DNA from: Leucobacter zeae
GTDB lineage: Bacteria > Actinomycetota > Actinomycetes > Actinomycetales > Microbacteriaceae
DNA: 64,000 nucleotides
NCBI RefSeq assembly: GCF_016758175.1
Contig: NZ_QYAB01000001.1
Coordinates: 244,991 to 308,990 of the forward strand
Reading direction: 5' to 3'
The notes below the pieces were generated by a model. That model saw nothing but the letters and a program-made list of their open reading frames with translations. It was not told the DNA's origin and searched no databases. Shown piece by piece: positions 24,988 to 34,817 of the stretch (position 1 is its first letter; each line of letters starts with the position of its first letter). Both the position numbers and the translations under genes were made by a program.

Positions 24988-25191
24988 CGCGCCGGGACGT
25001 GCGAGCGCCTCCGACGCAGGGCGGAGCGCCTCGGAACGAGCCCCGGAGGGGGCGGCGCGGGAGCGGTTCGTCCGACCCGTGCCGGAGCGGTTCGGGTCTC
25101 GGTTCGGGAGCCGGAGCGGGACGGATCCGGCCGTTTCGCGCGACACGCCGGGGCAGGCCTGTGCAACAAAAAACTTTGGTCGCTCCCACCC

Positions 25192-25200
25192 TGTGGATAA
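25192..25200. promoter_or_regulatory. DnaA box (TGTGGATAA)
   Basis: Perfect complement of TTATCCACA, 187 bp before nrdH. In E. coli the nrd operon is DnaA-controlled; the same here is inference. Confidence 0.6.
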
Positions 25201-25267
25201 CCCGTCGAGAGGCGCGGAACCGCGCCGAAAGTTCTCCCCAGATCGACCCGCTCGGCGGTGGAAAGCG

Positions 25268-25296
25268 CGTGGAAAACTACATCCGTGTAACTACAT
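25268..25296 (+). repeat. Degenerate copy C of the 29-bp repeat
   Basis: GTGGAAAA-C-TACATCCGTGTAA aligns with copies A and B at 3906 and 4038 over most of its length, keeping the TACA-N4-TGTA core. It overlaps the first NrdR-type box. Confidence 0.5.
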
Positions 25297-25306
25297 CATC
25301 TTGTGG
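25291..25306. promoter_or_regulatory. NrdR box 1 (weaker)
   Basis: CTACATCATCTTGTGG, a degenerate match to the NrdR consensus ACACWAYATATWGTGT, 32 bp before box 2, the usual three-turn spacing. Confidence 0.65.
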
Positions 25307-25322
25307 TCGCCGTCGGTGTGGT

Positions 25323-25338
25323 TCACTAGATGTTGTGC
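25323..25338. promoter_or_regulatory. NrdR box 2
   Basis: TCACTAGATGTTGTGC, agreeing with about 12 of 16 consensus positions. It covers the -35 region of the promoter whose -10 is TAAACT (25350-25355), as expected for repression. Confidence 0.72.
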
Positions 25339-25349
25339 CTCGGACGAGG

Positions 25350-25355
25350 TAAACT
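25350..25355 (+). promoter_or_regulatory. -10 box TAAACT of nrdHIEF
   Basis: TAAACT 23 bases before the nrdH ATG, with a GAAGAAGGG ribosome site between. Confidence 0.65.
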
Positions 25356-25378
25356 GGTTTTTGGAAGAAGGGCGTGAA

Positions 25379-25612
25379 ATGGCCATCACGGTATACACCA
25401 AGCCGTCGTGCGTGCAGTGCAACATGACCTACCGGGAACTCGACAAGCAGGGGCTCGAGTACAACGTGCTCGACCTCTCGGTCGACGAGGGCGCGCTCGA
25501 AATGGTGAAGGAGCTCGGCTACCTGCAGGCTCCGGTCGTGGTGGCCGATGACGAGCACTGGTCGGGGTTCCGCCCCGACAAGATCTCGGAGCTCGCCGGC
25601 CGTCTCGCCTGA
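25379..25612 (+). CDS. nrdH: Glutaredoxin-like NrdH redoxin
   Basis: Electron donor for class Ib ribonucleotide reductase, 77 aa. The active site CVQC (C11, C14) near the N-terminus and the C-terminal WSGFRPDKI block are diagnostic of NrdH rather than ordinary glutaredoxins. Reduced by thioredoxin reductase in this family. ATG 25379 follows GAAGAAGGG. First gene of nrdHIEF; a 141-bp gap with GGCCGGCCGG palindromes separates it from nrdI. Confidence 0.96.
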   Translation: MAITVYTKPSCVQCNMTYRELDKQGLEYNVLDLSVDEGALEMVKELGYLQAPVVVADDEHWSGFRPDKISELAGRLA

Positions 25613-25753
25613 CACCACGTCCGGCCGGGTCGCCGGCCGGCCGGGGTTCGCGCGAGCGGCCCTGGCCGGCCGGTTTCGGTCGATCCGCGCGATGCCGCCG
25701 CTGCATCGGCGGCTCTGGGAACGGAATGGGAAAGAGGGCACCAGGAGAGGCGC

Positions 25754-26182
25754 ATGAACGATCTCGTGTACTTCTCCAGCGTGTCGGGCAACACTCGGCG
25801 CTTCGTCGAGAAGCTGGGCCTGCCGGCGCTCCGGATCCCGCTCCACTCCCGCGACGAGCCGCTCGTGGTCGACGAGCCGTTCGTGCTGATCCTGCCCACC
25901 TACGGGGGCGGACCCGACACGAAGGCCGTACCCAAGCAGGTCATCCGATTCCTCAACGACGAGCGCAATCGGAAACAGCTGCGGGGGGTCATCGCTGCGG
26001 GCAACACGAACTTCGGTGAGGCGTACGGCCTCGCGGGCGAGATCGTGGCGAGGAAGTGCGACGTGCCCTTCCTCTACCGATTCGAACTCTTTGGAACACC
26101 GGACGACGTCACCGCCGTCCAAGAAGGATTGGAGCAGTTTTGGTCTCAGCAGGAACTGCCGCAGGGGCGGCGCAAGCAGTGA
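25754..26182 (+). CDS. nrdI: Flavodoxin-like NrdI protein
   Basis: FMN protein (142 aa) that supplies the oxidant to assemble the Mn(III)2-tyrosyl radical in NrdF. The FMN phosphate loop is [15 protein letters not shown] at the N-terminus, followed by LILPTYGGG and [15 protein letters not shown]. Start ATG follows AGGAG. The stop TGA overlaps the nrdE ATG by one base, giving coupled translation. Confidence 0.96.
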   Translation: MNDLVYFSSVSGNTRRFVEKLGLPALRIPLHSRDEPLVVDEPFVLILPTYGGGPDTKAVPKQVIRFLNDERNRKQLRGVIAAGNTNFGEAYGLAGEIVARKCDVPFLYRFELFGTPDDVTAVQEGLEQFWSQQELPQGRRKQ

Positions 26183-28323
26183 TGGAGCCGGGGCTCGAAT
26201 CCTCGAAGATCAGCGAGATGGACTACCACTCGCTGAACGCGATGCTCAACCTCTACGACGCCGACGGCAACATCCAGTTCGACAAGGACCGTGAAGCCGC
26301 GCGGCAGTACTTCCTGCAGCACGTGAACCAGAACATGGTCTTCTTCCACAACTTCGAGGAGCGCATGCGCTACCTCATCGACAACGACTACTACGAGTCG
26401 GCGCTCATCGAGCAGTACGGCGTGCCCTTCATCGAGGAGCTCACGAACGAGGCCTTCGCCATGAAGTTCCGCTTCCCGACCTTCCTCGGGGCGTTCAAGT
26501 TCTTCACCTCGTACGCGCTCAAGACCTTCGACGGCCAGCGCTACCTCGAGCGTTTCGAGGATCGCGTCGTGATGTCGGCGCTCGGGCTCGCCGAGGGTGA
26601 CCGCGAGCTCGCGCGCGGCCTCGTGCGCGAGATCCTCTCGGGCCGCTTCCAGCCGGCGACCCCGACGTTCCTGAACCTCGGCAAGGCGCAGCGCGGCGAG
26701 CTCGTCTCGTGCTTCCTGCTCCGCATCGAGGACAACATGGAGTCGATCTCGCGCGGCATCAACTCCTCGCTGCAGCTCTCGAAGCGCGGCGGCGGGGTGG
26801 CGCTGCTGCTCTCCAACATCCGCGAGACCGGCGCGCCGATCAAGAAGATCGAGAACCAGTCCTCGGGCATCATCCCCGTGATGAAGCTGCTCGAGGACAG
26901 CTTCAGCTACGCGAACCAGCTCGGCGCGCGCCAGGGCGCCGGCGCGGTGTACCTCTCGGCCCACCACCCCGACATCATGCGCTTCCTCGACACGAAGCGC
27001 GAGAACGCCGACGAGAAGATCCGCATCAAGACCCTGTCGCTCGGCGTCGTGATCCCGGACATCACCTTCGAGCTCGCCAAGAAGGGCGAGGACATGTACC
27101 TGTTCTCGCCGTACGACGTCGAGAACGTCTACGGGATCCCCTTCGGCGACATCTCGCTCAGCGAGAAGTACTACGAGATGGTCGACGACGCGCGCATCAA
27201 GAAGACGAAGATCAACGCGCGGCACTTCTTCCAGACGATCGCCGAGCTGCAGTTCGAGTCGGGCTACCCCTACATCGTGTTCGAGGACACGGTGAACCGG
27301 GCGAACCCGATCAAGGGTCGCATCAACATGTCGAACCTCTGCTCCGAGATCCTCCAGGTCAACACCCCGACGACCTACAACGAGGACCTCAGCTACGACG
27401 CGATCGGCAAGGACATCTCCTGCAACCTCGGGTCGATGAACATCGCGGCTGCGATGGACGGCGGCAACCTGGGGGGCACCGTCGAGCTCGCGATCCGCGC
27501 GCTCACCTCGGTCAGCGACCAGAGCCACATCAGCTCGGTCCGGTCGATCGAGGACGGCAACGATCAGTCGCATGCGATCGGGCTCGGCCAGATGAACCTG
27601 CACGGTTACCTCGCGCGCGAGCACGTGCACTACGGTTCCGAGGAAGGCATCGACTTCACGAACATCTACTTCTACACGGTGCTGTTCCACGCGCTGCAGG
27701 CGTCGAACCGCATCGCGATCGAGCGGAAGCAGGTCTTCGGCGGCTTCGAGGATTCGCAGTACGCGTCGGGCGTCTTCTTCGACAAGTACACGGAGCAGCC
27801 GTGGGTGCCCGCGACCGCGCGCGTCTCCGAGCTGTTCGCCCAGGCGGGGATCGCGATCCCGACGCAGGACGACTGGCGCGAGCTGAAGGCGAGCGTCATG
27901 GAGCACGGCATCTACAACCAGAATCTCCAGGCGGTGCCTCCCACCGGTTCGATCTCGTACATCAACAACTCGACGAGCTCGATCCACCCGATCGCCTCGA
28001 AGATCGAGATCCGCAAGGAAGGCAAGCTCGGTCGCGTCTACTACCCGGCGCCGTTCATGTCGAACGAGAACCTCGAGTACTACCAGGACGCCTACGAGAT
28101 CGGCCCCGAGAAGATCATCGACACGTACGCCGCGGCGACGCAGCACGTCGATCAGGGCCTGTCGCTCACCCTGTTCTTCAAGGACACCGCGACGACCCGC
28201 GACATCAACAAGGCGCAGATCTACGCGTGGCGCAAGGGGATCAAGACGATCTACTACATCCGCCTCCGCCAGCTCGCGCTCGAGGGCACCGACATGTCCG
28301 AGTGCGTCAGCTGCATGCTGTAG
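26182..28323 (+). CDS. nrdE: Class Ib ribonucleotide reductase large subunit
   Basis: Catalytic alpha subunit (713 aa) reducing NDPs to dNDPs. Redox cysteines C177 and C414, catalytic thiyl motif NLCSE (C387), and the C-terminal shuttle pair ECVSCML (C708, C711) are all present. Short N-terminus without an ATP-cone, as expected for NrdE. ATG 26182 overlaps the nrdI stop. An 85-bp palindromic element separates it from nrdF. Confidence 0.97.
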   Translation: MEPGLESSKISEMDYHSLNAMLNLYDADGNIQFDKDREAARQYFLQHVNQNMVFFHNFEERMRYLIDNDYYESALIEQYGVPFIEELTNEAFAMKFRFPTFLGAFKFFTSYALKTFDGQRYLERFEDRVVMSALGLAEGDRELARGLVREILSGRFQPATPTFLNLGKAQRGELVSCFLLRIEDNMESISRGINSSLQLSKRGGGVALLLSNIRETGAPIKKIENQSSGIIPVMKLLEDSFSYANQLGARQGAGAVYLSAHHPDIMRFLDTKRENADEKIRIKTLSLGVVIPDITFELAKKGEDMYLFSPYDVENVYGIPFGDISLSEKYYEMVDDARIKKTKINARHFFQTIAELQFESGYPYIVFEDTVNRANPIKGRINMSNLCSEILQVNTPTTYNEDLSYDAIGKDISCNLGSMNIAAAMDGGNLGGTVELAIRALTSVSDQSHISSVRSIEDGNDQSHAIGLGQMNLHGYLAREHVHYGSEEGIDFTNIYFYTVLFHALQASNRIAIERKQVFGGFEDSQYASGVFFDKYTEQPWVPATARVSELFAQAGIAIPTQDDWRELKASVMEHGIYNQNLQAVPPTGSISYINNSTSSIHPIASKIEIRKEGKLGRVYYPAPFMSNENLEYYQDAYEIGPEKIIDTYAAATQHVDQGLSLTLFFKDTATTRDINKAQIYAWRKGIKTIYYIRLRQLALEGTDMSECVSCML

Positions 28324-28325
28324 CC

Positions 28326-29396
<1,071 letters not shown>

Positions 29397-29427
29397 CCCC
29401 ATCCGTCCCGGCCGCTCCGCGGAGCGT

Positions 29428-29474
29428 CGACGGAGGCCCGGTGCTGCACGTGGTGCGGCACCGGGCCTCCGTCG
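29428..29474 (+). terminator. Terminator of nrdHIEF
   Basis: Perfect 17-bp arms (29428-29444 and 29458-29474) around a 13-base loop, 31 bp after the nrdF stop. No long T-tract. Confidence 0.82.
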
Positions 29475-29505
29475 TATCCTCGAGAGGACACCCGAGGGGA
29501 CACTC

Positions 29506-29910
29506 ATGATCATCACCGCGCTCGTGCTGGCGGGGCTCGCCGCACTGCTGCACGTCTACATCTTCTTCCTGGAATCGATCGCCTGGACGAAGCCCGCTGC
29601 GCTCAAGACGTTCGGGACGACCCGCGAGGAGGCGGAATCGACCCGCGAGCTCGCCTTCAACCAGGGGTTCTACAACCTGTTCCTCGCGGTCGTCGCCGGG
29701 GTCGGCATCGCGTTCGCCGCCGCCTCGGATCCCGGAACGGCCGCCTCGGCCGCCGGCATCGCGCTCCTCTATGCGGGAGCCGGATCGATGCTCGCCGCCG
29801 CGCTCGTGCTCTTCGTCACCTCGCCGGGCAAGCGCGCCGCGGCGGTCAAGCAGGGGGCGCTCCCGCTGCTCTCGGTGCTCGCGCTCACCGTCGGGCTGCT
29901 GCTCGGCTGA
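29506..29910 (+). CDS. DUF1304 membrane protein
   Basis: Small integral membrane protein (134 aa) with four hydrophobic helices. The DUF1304 signature is clear: HVYIFFLESIAW, then NQGFYNLFLA after a short TREEAESTRELA loop. Function is unknown; some relatives are annotated as epimerases without evidence. GAGGGG precedes the ATG. It converges on the MFS gene with a (GATCCC)n tract in between. Confidence 0.92.
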   Translation: MIITALVLAGLAALLHVYIFFLESIAWTKPAALKTFGTTREEAESTRELAFNQGFYNLFLAVVAGVGIAFAAASDPGTAASAAGIALLYAGAGSMLAAALVLFVTSPGKRAAAVKQGALPLLSVLALTVGLLLG

Positions 29911-29944
29911 TCCCGGGGTCGGGCGCGGGGCCGGGCCCGAGCCT

Positions 29945-29968
29945 GATCCCGATCCCGATCCCGATCCT
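29945..29968 (+). repeat. Hexanucleotide (GATCCC) tandem tract
   Basis: Four tandem GATCCC-like units between the convergent DUF1304 and MFS genes, embedded in related GAGCCC steps. Confidence 0.7.
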
Positions 29969-29998
29969 GAGCCCGAGCCAGGGCCCGGCTCCGGGGGC

Positions 29999-31366
29999 CT
30001 AGGGAGTCCGGATCGGTGCCGTGCCCACGTCGCCCTGCACGTCCACGAGATCCGTGCGCGCCGTCTCCGGGGTCATGAGGAGGCCGATGAGCGAGAGCGC
30101 ACCGATGCCGATGAGGAAGAAGGCCGGTGCGGCGGAGTTGCCGGTGACCGAGATGAGCCAGGTGCCGATGAGCGGCGCGACCCCGCCGAAGAGCATGGCG
30201 CCGACGTTGAACGGCAGCGCGAAGCCGAGGTAGCGGGAGCGGGTGCCGAACATCTCGGTGAAGAACGCCGGGAACACCGCGTCGTTCATCGAGAAGAAGA
30301 CGAGGGACACGATGAGCACGAGCGTCGCGAGCATGATCCCGCCGACGGAGAACAGCGTCATGATCGGATAGCTCAGCACGATGAATGCGATGCTCGAGAT
30401 CATGAGCGTGCGTTTCCGGCCGAATCGATCGGAGAACCGGGCCATGAGCGGGATCAGGATCAACTGCGCGATGAGGCCGATGGTGACCACCAGCGTGGAG
30501 CCGGCCTCGCTCATTCCGGCCTCCTCGATGAGGAACGTCGGTGTGTAGCTCAACAGCAGGTAGTAGCCGCCCGCATTCAGCGACATCACCAGCAGCACCT
30601 TGATCATGGCGGGGAGGCTGGCGCGGATCTCGGACCAGCGACCGGCGGAGGCGGAGGCACGACGGTCGCGCTCGATCGCCTGAGCGCGGCGCTCCTGCTC
30701 CTGGACGCGGCGGAACTGCGGCGTGTCCTCGAGGCGAGTGCGCAGCCAGAGGCCGATGAGCCCGAGCGGACCGGCGACGAGGAAGGGGATCCGCCACCCC
30801 CATTCCTGCATGAACTCGGGAGTGCATGCGGCGTAGAGCACCGTTGCCATCAGGGATGCGAGCAGGAATCCGCCCGCGGCGGCCATCGGGACGACGCTCG
30901 TGAGCACGCCGCGCAGCCTCGGCGGAGCGTACTCGGCGACGAACGTCCCGGCGCCGGCGTACTCGCCCGCTGCCGAGAAGCTCTGGGTCATGCGCAGCAG
31001 CAGGAGGAGGACGGGGGCCGCGACCCCGATCGCGGCATAACCGGGCAGGAATCCGATGAGGAAGGTCGCCCCCGACATGATGATGATCGTCGTGGCGAGG
31101 ACGCTCTTGCGGCCGATGCGGTCGCCGAGGCTGCCCCAGACGAAGGCGCCGATGGGGCGCACCAGGAACGAGAGCGCGAAGACCGCGAAGGTACTCATCA
31201 GCGCGACGGCCCGGTCCTCGGACGGGAAGAAGACGACGGCGATGGTCGTCGCGAGATAGCTGTAGCTGGCGTAGTCGAAGTACTCCAGCAGTGTTCCGAG
31301 TCCGCTCGCCACGAGCACGCGGCGCAGGACGGACCGGTTCTCGGTCTCGGTGGTCTGGGTGGACAT
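29999..31366 (-). CDS. MFS metabolite:H+ symporter (MHS/ProP type)
   Basis: Twelve-helix symporter (455 aa). Family marks: GTLLEYFDYASYSYLA in helix 1, motif A WGSLGDRIGRKSVL, and RMTQSFSAAGEYAGAGTFVAEYAP, plus a central hydrophilic loop. Such proteins import organic acids, betaine or aromatic acids with protons. ATG 31366 follows AGGAG. The regulator upstream on the same strand probably controls it. AGTATGTGCA and the palindrome TGTGCACA stand about 55 bp before its start. Confidence 0.92.
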   Translation of the reverse strand: MSTQTTETENRSVLRRVLVASGLGTLLEYFDYASYSYLATTIAVVFFPSEDRAVALMSTFAVFALSFLVRPIGAFVWGSLGDRIGRKSVLATTIIIMSGATFLIGFLPGYAAIGVAAPVLLLLLRMTQSFSAAGEYAGAGTFVAEYAPPRLRGVLTSVVPMAAAGGFLLASLMATVLYAACTPEFMQEWGWRIPFLVAGPLGLIGLWLRTRLEDTPQFRRVQEQERRAQAIERDRRASASAGRWSEIRASLPAMIKVLLVMSLNAGGYYLLLSYTPTFLIEEAGMSEAGSTLVVTIGLIAQLILIPLMARFSDRFGRKRTLMISSIAFIVLSYPIMTLFSVGGIMLATLVLIVSLVFFSMNDAVFPAFFTEMFGTRSRYLGFALPFNVGAMLFGGVAPLIGTWLISVTGNSAAPAFFLIGIGALSLIGLLMTPETARTDLVDVQGDVGTAPIRTP

Positions 31367-31420
31367 CGGGTGCTCCTCGTTGAGTACCGGCCCGCATACC
31401 GGGCTCGGGTGTCGGTGGTC

Positions 31421-31432
31421 TGTGCACATACT
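31421..31432 (-). promoter_or_regulatory. Candidate operator with TGTGCACA
   Basis: AGTATGTGCACA on the minus strand, upstream of the symporter. Ten bases (AGTATGTGCA) are shared with the intergenic palindrome at 37878-37893. Confidence 0.5.
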
Positions 31433-31506
31433 TTCAAGCGCGGGAGGCGCGCTGAATGGCCGCGGCGTCTAAACTCCGTGGATCAGAATGTGCTCCGGGG
31501 AGCGTC

Positions 31507-32727
31507 TCAATGCGCGCCGATGTCCGCGCCGGCCGAAGGATCCGTGTGGAACCCGCGTGCTTGCAGCGCGAGCCACAGCTCGGTCTGCGCCTCGATGCCG
31601 TCCAGATCGTGGCCGATGAGCTGGGCGATCCGCTGCACGCGATTCCGGACGGTGTGGCGGTGCACGCCCATGCGCTCGGCGGTCGCCTCGATCGACCGGC
31701 GCTCCGCGAACCACGTATGCAGGGTGCGCAGGAGCTCCTCGCCGCCCCTGGCGCGCAGGATCGGGCCGAGGGCTGCCGCCGCGAACGCCTCGAGGTAGGC
31801 GGGAGGGGCGGCGCGAATGAGGAACTCGTGCGAGGCGCCTGCGAGGTACGCGATCGGGGTGCCGAGGCGGCGGCTGGTCTCGAGCGCGAGGGCGGCCTCC
31901 CGCATGCTGCGGGCGGCCTGCTCGGGAGAGACCGGGGTGCCGACACCGATCGGGATGTCGAGCCCGTAGTCCGCGAGCCGCTGCAGCGGGTCCGATGCGA
32001 CGAGGCAATCGACGGTGCGGCCCCGGTTGCGGATGAGGCGTGTGCCGAGGATCGCGGCGAGATCGTCGACGAGCACCTCGGCATGGGTCTCGCTCCTGGC
32101 CTCGAGCGCCAGCCCGCGGAACTCGCCGGCATCGATGCCGATGCTGCGGAGGTACGCCCGTGTGCCGCCGCTCTCCTCGAACTCGAGGACCTTTCCGAGC
32201 TCGGCGGCACGGCGACGTCTCGCCGGCTCGTCCAGCAGCCAGTGCCGTTCGTACTCCAGCGCGAGGAGCGAACGGAGCGCCGGGGCGGCGAGCTCGGCGC
32301 TCTTCTGGTCGACCGACGATGCGTCCGCGGACCCGCTCGGTGTTCGCACGTCGTGCGCCGGAGATCGGGCGAGGTATCCGCGCACGACGTCGTTGCCCGC
32401 GAACGGCGTGATCTCGAGCGGTTGCGCACCGATCGCCGAGCTCGGCGCGAGGCGCAGGCTCGTTCCGAGCCGGGGCGGGCGCGTGTCGAGCGCCTCGCCG
32501 ATGGGCGACAGGGTCTCGGCGGGGAAGCTCCGGCTGCGCCCCATGGGCTGCCCGAGCCGGTTGAAGACCGCCACCGCTTCTCCGGTCCGCTGCTGCCAGC
32601 CGCTCAGGAGCGTGTCGGCCCCGCCGCCGCGCGTGACGATCGCCGTGAGGTCCATCTGGATCTCGAGCGCTCGACGGAGCGCGGCGAGCGCCGACGGTTC
32701 GGGCGCATGCTCGGCATCCGGATTCAT
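31507..32727 (-). CDS. PucR/CdaR-type transcriptional regulator
   Basis: Regulator of 406 aa with a C-terminal PucR helix-turn-helix (LLRTLHTWFAERRSIEATAERMGVHRHTVRNRVQRI) and a GGDEF-like CdaR central part. The N-terminal ~200 residues are a sensor region of no clear family. AAGGAG precedes ATG 32727. It lies upstream of an MHS symporter and divergent from ppnP. Likely senses the symporter's substrate; inference. Confidence 0.88.
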   Translation of the reverse strand: MNPDAEHAPEPSALAALRRALEIQMDLTAIVTRGGGADTLLSGWQQRTGEAVAVFNRLGQPMGRSRSFPAETLSPIGEALDTRPPRLGTSLRLAPSSAIGAQPLEITPFAGNDVVRGYLARSPAHDVRTPSGSADASSVDQKSAELAAPALRSLLALEYERHWLLDEPARRRRAAELGKVLEFEESGGTRAYLRSIGIDAGEFRGLALEARSETHAEVLVDDLAAILGTRLIRNRGRTVDCLVASDPLQRLADYGLDIPIGVGTPVSPEQAARSMREAALALETSRRLGTPIAYLAGASHEFLIRAAPPAYLEAFAAAALGPILRARGGEELLRTLHTWFAERRSIEATAERMGVHRHTVRNRVQRIAQLIGHDLDGIEAQTELWLALQARGFHTDPSAGADIGAH

Positions 32728-32780
32728 GCGGTTCTCCTTCTCGCCGGATTTCGCCATCGATGCGAATGCGTTCCTCGACA

Positions 32781-32786
32781 AATATA
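32781..32786 (-). promoter_or_regulatory. -10 box TATATT of the PucR-type regulator
   Basis: TATATT on the minus strand, in an A+T-richer patch 53 bp before the ATG at 32727. Confidence 0.55.
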
Positions 32787-32891
32787 CGCGGCGGCCATGT
32801 CCGCCTCGGTCGGACCTTCCTACGCTGAAACCGGGGCTCGCGGTTCGCGGGCCCCGATACGGCCAGAGGAACACGTGGAGGAGTGGATCGC

Positions 32892-33206
32892 ATGATCGGT
32901 CAGAACGAGTACTACGAAGGACAGGTGCGCAGCCTCGAATTCACCAACGGGCAGGGCAACTTCACCGTCGGGGTGATGGAGCCGGGCGAGTGGACGTTCG
33001 AGGCGCCGGTGCAGGAGTGGATGCGCGTCATCAACGGGACGTGGGACGTGCAGCAGCCCGCAGGGCACGGCGAGTGGAAGACCTACGCCGAGGGCGAGCA
33101 GTTCGAGGTGCCCGGCGGGACCGACTTCACCGTGCGTGTGACCGACACGGTGGCCTACATATGCCCCTACACCGGGGAGTTCCTCGGCTGGCTCGACGCG
33201 GAGTAG
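32892..33206 (+). CDS. ppnP: Pyrimidine/purine nucleoside phosphorylase (DUF1255)
   Basis: Small cupin (104 aa) catalysing phosphorolysis of diverse nucleosides. Family marks: NEYYEGQVRSLEF, VGVMEPGEWTFEA, EWMRVINGTWDVQQP and a C-terminal FTVRVTDTVAYICPY. I choose ATG 32892 because GGAGGAG lies eight bases upstream; a GTG at 32883 is too close to it. Stands alone between the divergent regulator and the convergent membrane protein. Confidence 0.93.
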   Translation: MIGQNEYYEGQVRSLEFTNGQGNFTVGVMEPGEWTFEAPVQEWMRVINGTWDVQQPAGHGEWKTYAEGEQFEVPGGTDFTVRVTDTVAYICPYTGEFLGWLDAE

Positions 33207-33275
33207 CCGCCGTACGCCGGGTCCGTGCTCCAGAACGTCACGGAGTGCGGATCCCGGACCCGCGCGGATCCCCGG

Positions 33276-33989
33276 CTACCGCCCGAGCCCGATCCGCGCG
33301 AGCCCCCGGTCGATGACGACGTAGACGTACCCGACGGCGACGAGCGCCACCGAGAGCACCAGGATCCAGCGCGCGACGCCGCCGACGCCGAGCGTCGCGA
33401 CGTCGAGGAACGGGTACGCGTACGTCTTGCCCGGCGCGAACTCGCCCCCCGACCCGCCGTAGACGAGCGCGAAGGCGAGGTAGGCGTAGGGGATGAGCGT
33501 CCACCGCAGGGGATCGGTCCAGCGCAGCAGGCCCTTCGGCACGAACAGCAGCCAGTCGACGATGAGCAGGCACGGCGTGACGATGTGGATCAGGTTGTCG
33601 GTGAGCGAGAACGGCACGTAGTCCCCGCCCTGCACGAAGGCCGTGGGCACGAGGACGACGAGGTAGACGATCATCGTCACGGTGATGGCCATCATCACGG
33701 CCGCGCTCCAGCGCGCCGACGGCGTCGAGTGCCCGCGCGGCCCGTCGGCGCGCAGGTCCCGGATCGTCCGCACGGCGAGCAGAGCCGTCCACACGAGGCA
33801 GAGGATGTTGCTGAGCACGGTGTAGTAGAGCAGCGCGTTCCAGGTCGGGCTCGGAGTGAGCACCCCGGTGATCCGGATGATGCCGGTCGCGATCAGGCCG
33901 AGCGCGATCAGCCGATAGGCGAGGGCGGGGATCCGCGCCGCGAGAGCGCCGGACTCGATGAGCCGCGTGGCGGCGCTGCGATCTTCCAT
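33276..33989 (-). CDS. Pr6Pr-family membrane protein
   Basis: Integral membrane protein (237 aa) with six hydrophobic segments, the FAR-17a/AIG1-like Pr6Pr pattern: YTVLSNILCLVWTALLAV, DNLIHIVTPCLLIVDWLLF with the conserved His, and TLIPYAYLAFALVYG. Function not established; distant eukaryotic relatives hydrolyse hydroxy fatty acid esters. Divergent from the TetR gene. Confidence 0.85.
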   Translation of the reverse strand: MEDRSAATRLIESGALAARIPALAYRLIALGLIATGIIRITGVLTPSPTWNALLYYTVLSNILCLVWTALLAVRTIRDLRADGPRGHSTPSARWSAAVMMAITVTMIVYLVVLVPTAFVQGGDYVPFSLTDNLIHIVTPCLLIVDWLLFVPKGLLRWTDPLRWTLIPYAYLAFALVYGGSGGEFAPGKTYAYPFLDVATLGVGGVARWILVLSVALVAVGYVYVVIDRGLARIGLGR

Positions 33990-34118
33990 GATGCGTCCAT
34001 TCCATCATGCGCCGGGCCCGCGCGGGAGGCCACTCGCGGTCACCGGCTCTGACAACCGGCGTGATCGCCGTGACTACACTGGTCGGAGGTGTACGACGGC
34101 CGAGGATCAGGAGGCGCA

Positions 34119-34817
34119 ATGGCGGCCACGACGAAGTCCGCGAAGCGCGGGCGGCTGGATCAGCGGGTCATCGTCGACGGGCTGCTCGCGCTGGCGAGCG
34201 GGGACCCCCACTCGCGCATCACGTTCAAGCGCCTCGGGGACGCCCTTGGCGTCGATGCGACCGCGATGTACCGGCACTTCCGCAACAAGGACGAGCTCAC
34301 GTGCGCGGCACTCGACCGACTCGCCGGGATGGCCGTCGTCGACGCGCGCGCGACCGAGGGCACCTGGAGGGAACGCCTCGAGGCCTACACGATGCGGGCG
34401 GCCGAGCTGAGCCTCGAGCACCCGTCGATCGGCGCCGAGGGCGCGGTGCTCGACCCGATCGGGCCGGGCGACGTCTCGTCCGACGAGTTCATCCTCGAGA
34501 TGCTGACGGAGGCCGGGCTCTCGGGCGACGCGCTGCTGCGCGCCTACGCGGCGCTCTCGGGCTTCGTGCTCTCCCAGAGCGCGGCGCTCGCCCAGGACGC
34601 GATGGCGAAGAGCGATGCGGCGCGCGACGGTTCGATCCCGTGGATCAGCTCGTTCGGATCGGTGGATCTCGGCGACTATCCCCACGTCAGTGCGCACCGC
34701 GAGGCGCTGCTCGCGATCGACGGGATGTCGGTGTACCGGGCGGGGATCGCTGCGATCCTCGACTCGGTCGAGCGCTCCGCCTCGGCGGGCGATGGCGGGG
34801 GGCGCGGCGATGCCTAG
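34119..34817 (+). CDS. TetR-family regulator
   Basis: Repressor of 232 aa: N-terminal HTH (LDQRVIVDGLLALASGD, then ITFKRLGDALGVDATAMYRHFRNKDEL) and a TetR_C-like ligand domain. AGGAGG precedes ATG 34119; a TACACT -10 lies at 34074-34079. Its 3' end overlaps the M20 gene by 8 bp, so the two are co-translated, and the peptidase substrate may be related to the ligand. Confidence 0.92.
   Translation: MAATTKSAKRGRLDQRVIVDGLLALASGDPHSRITFKRLGDALGVDATAMYRHFRNKDELTCAALDRLAGMAVVDARATEGTWRERLEAYTMRAAELSLEHPSIGAEGAVLDPIGPGDVSSDEFILEMLTEAGLSGDALLRAYAALSGFVLSQSAALAQDAMAKSDAARDGSIPWISSFGSVDLGDYPHVSAHREALLAIDGMSVYRAGIAAILDSVERSASAGDGGGRGDA

Larger units (their letters stand above)
24988..25378 (+). promoter_or_regulatory. 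Regulatory region of nrdHIEF
   Basis: This 391-bp gene-free stretch first continues with ordinary G+C-rich sequence, then from ~25160 becomes noticeably A+T-richer. That part contains a DnaA box, a degenerate copy of the 29-bp repeat, two NrdR-type boxes and the -10 box listed separately. Confidence 0.75.
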
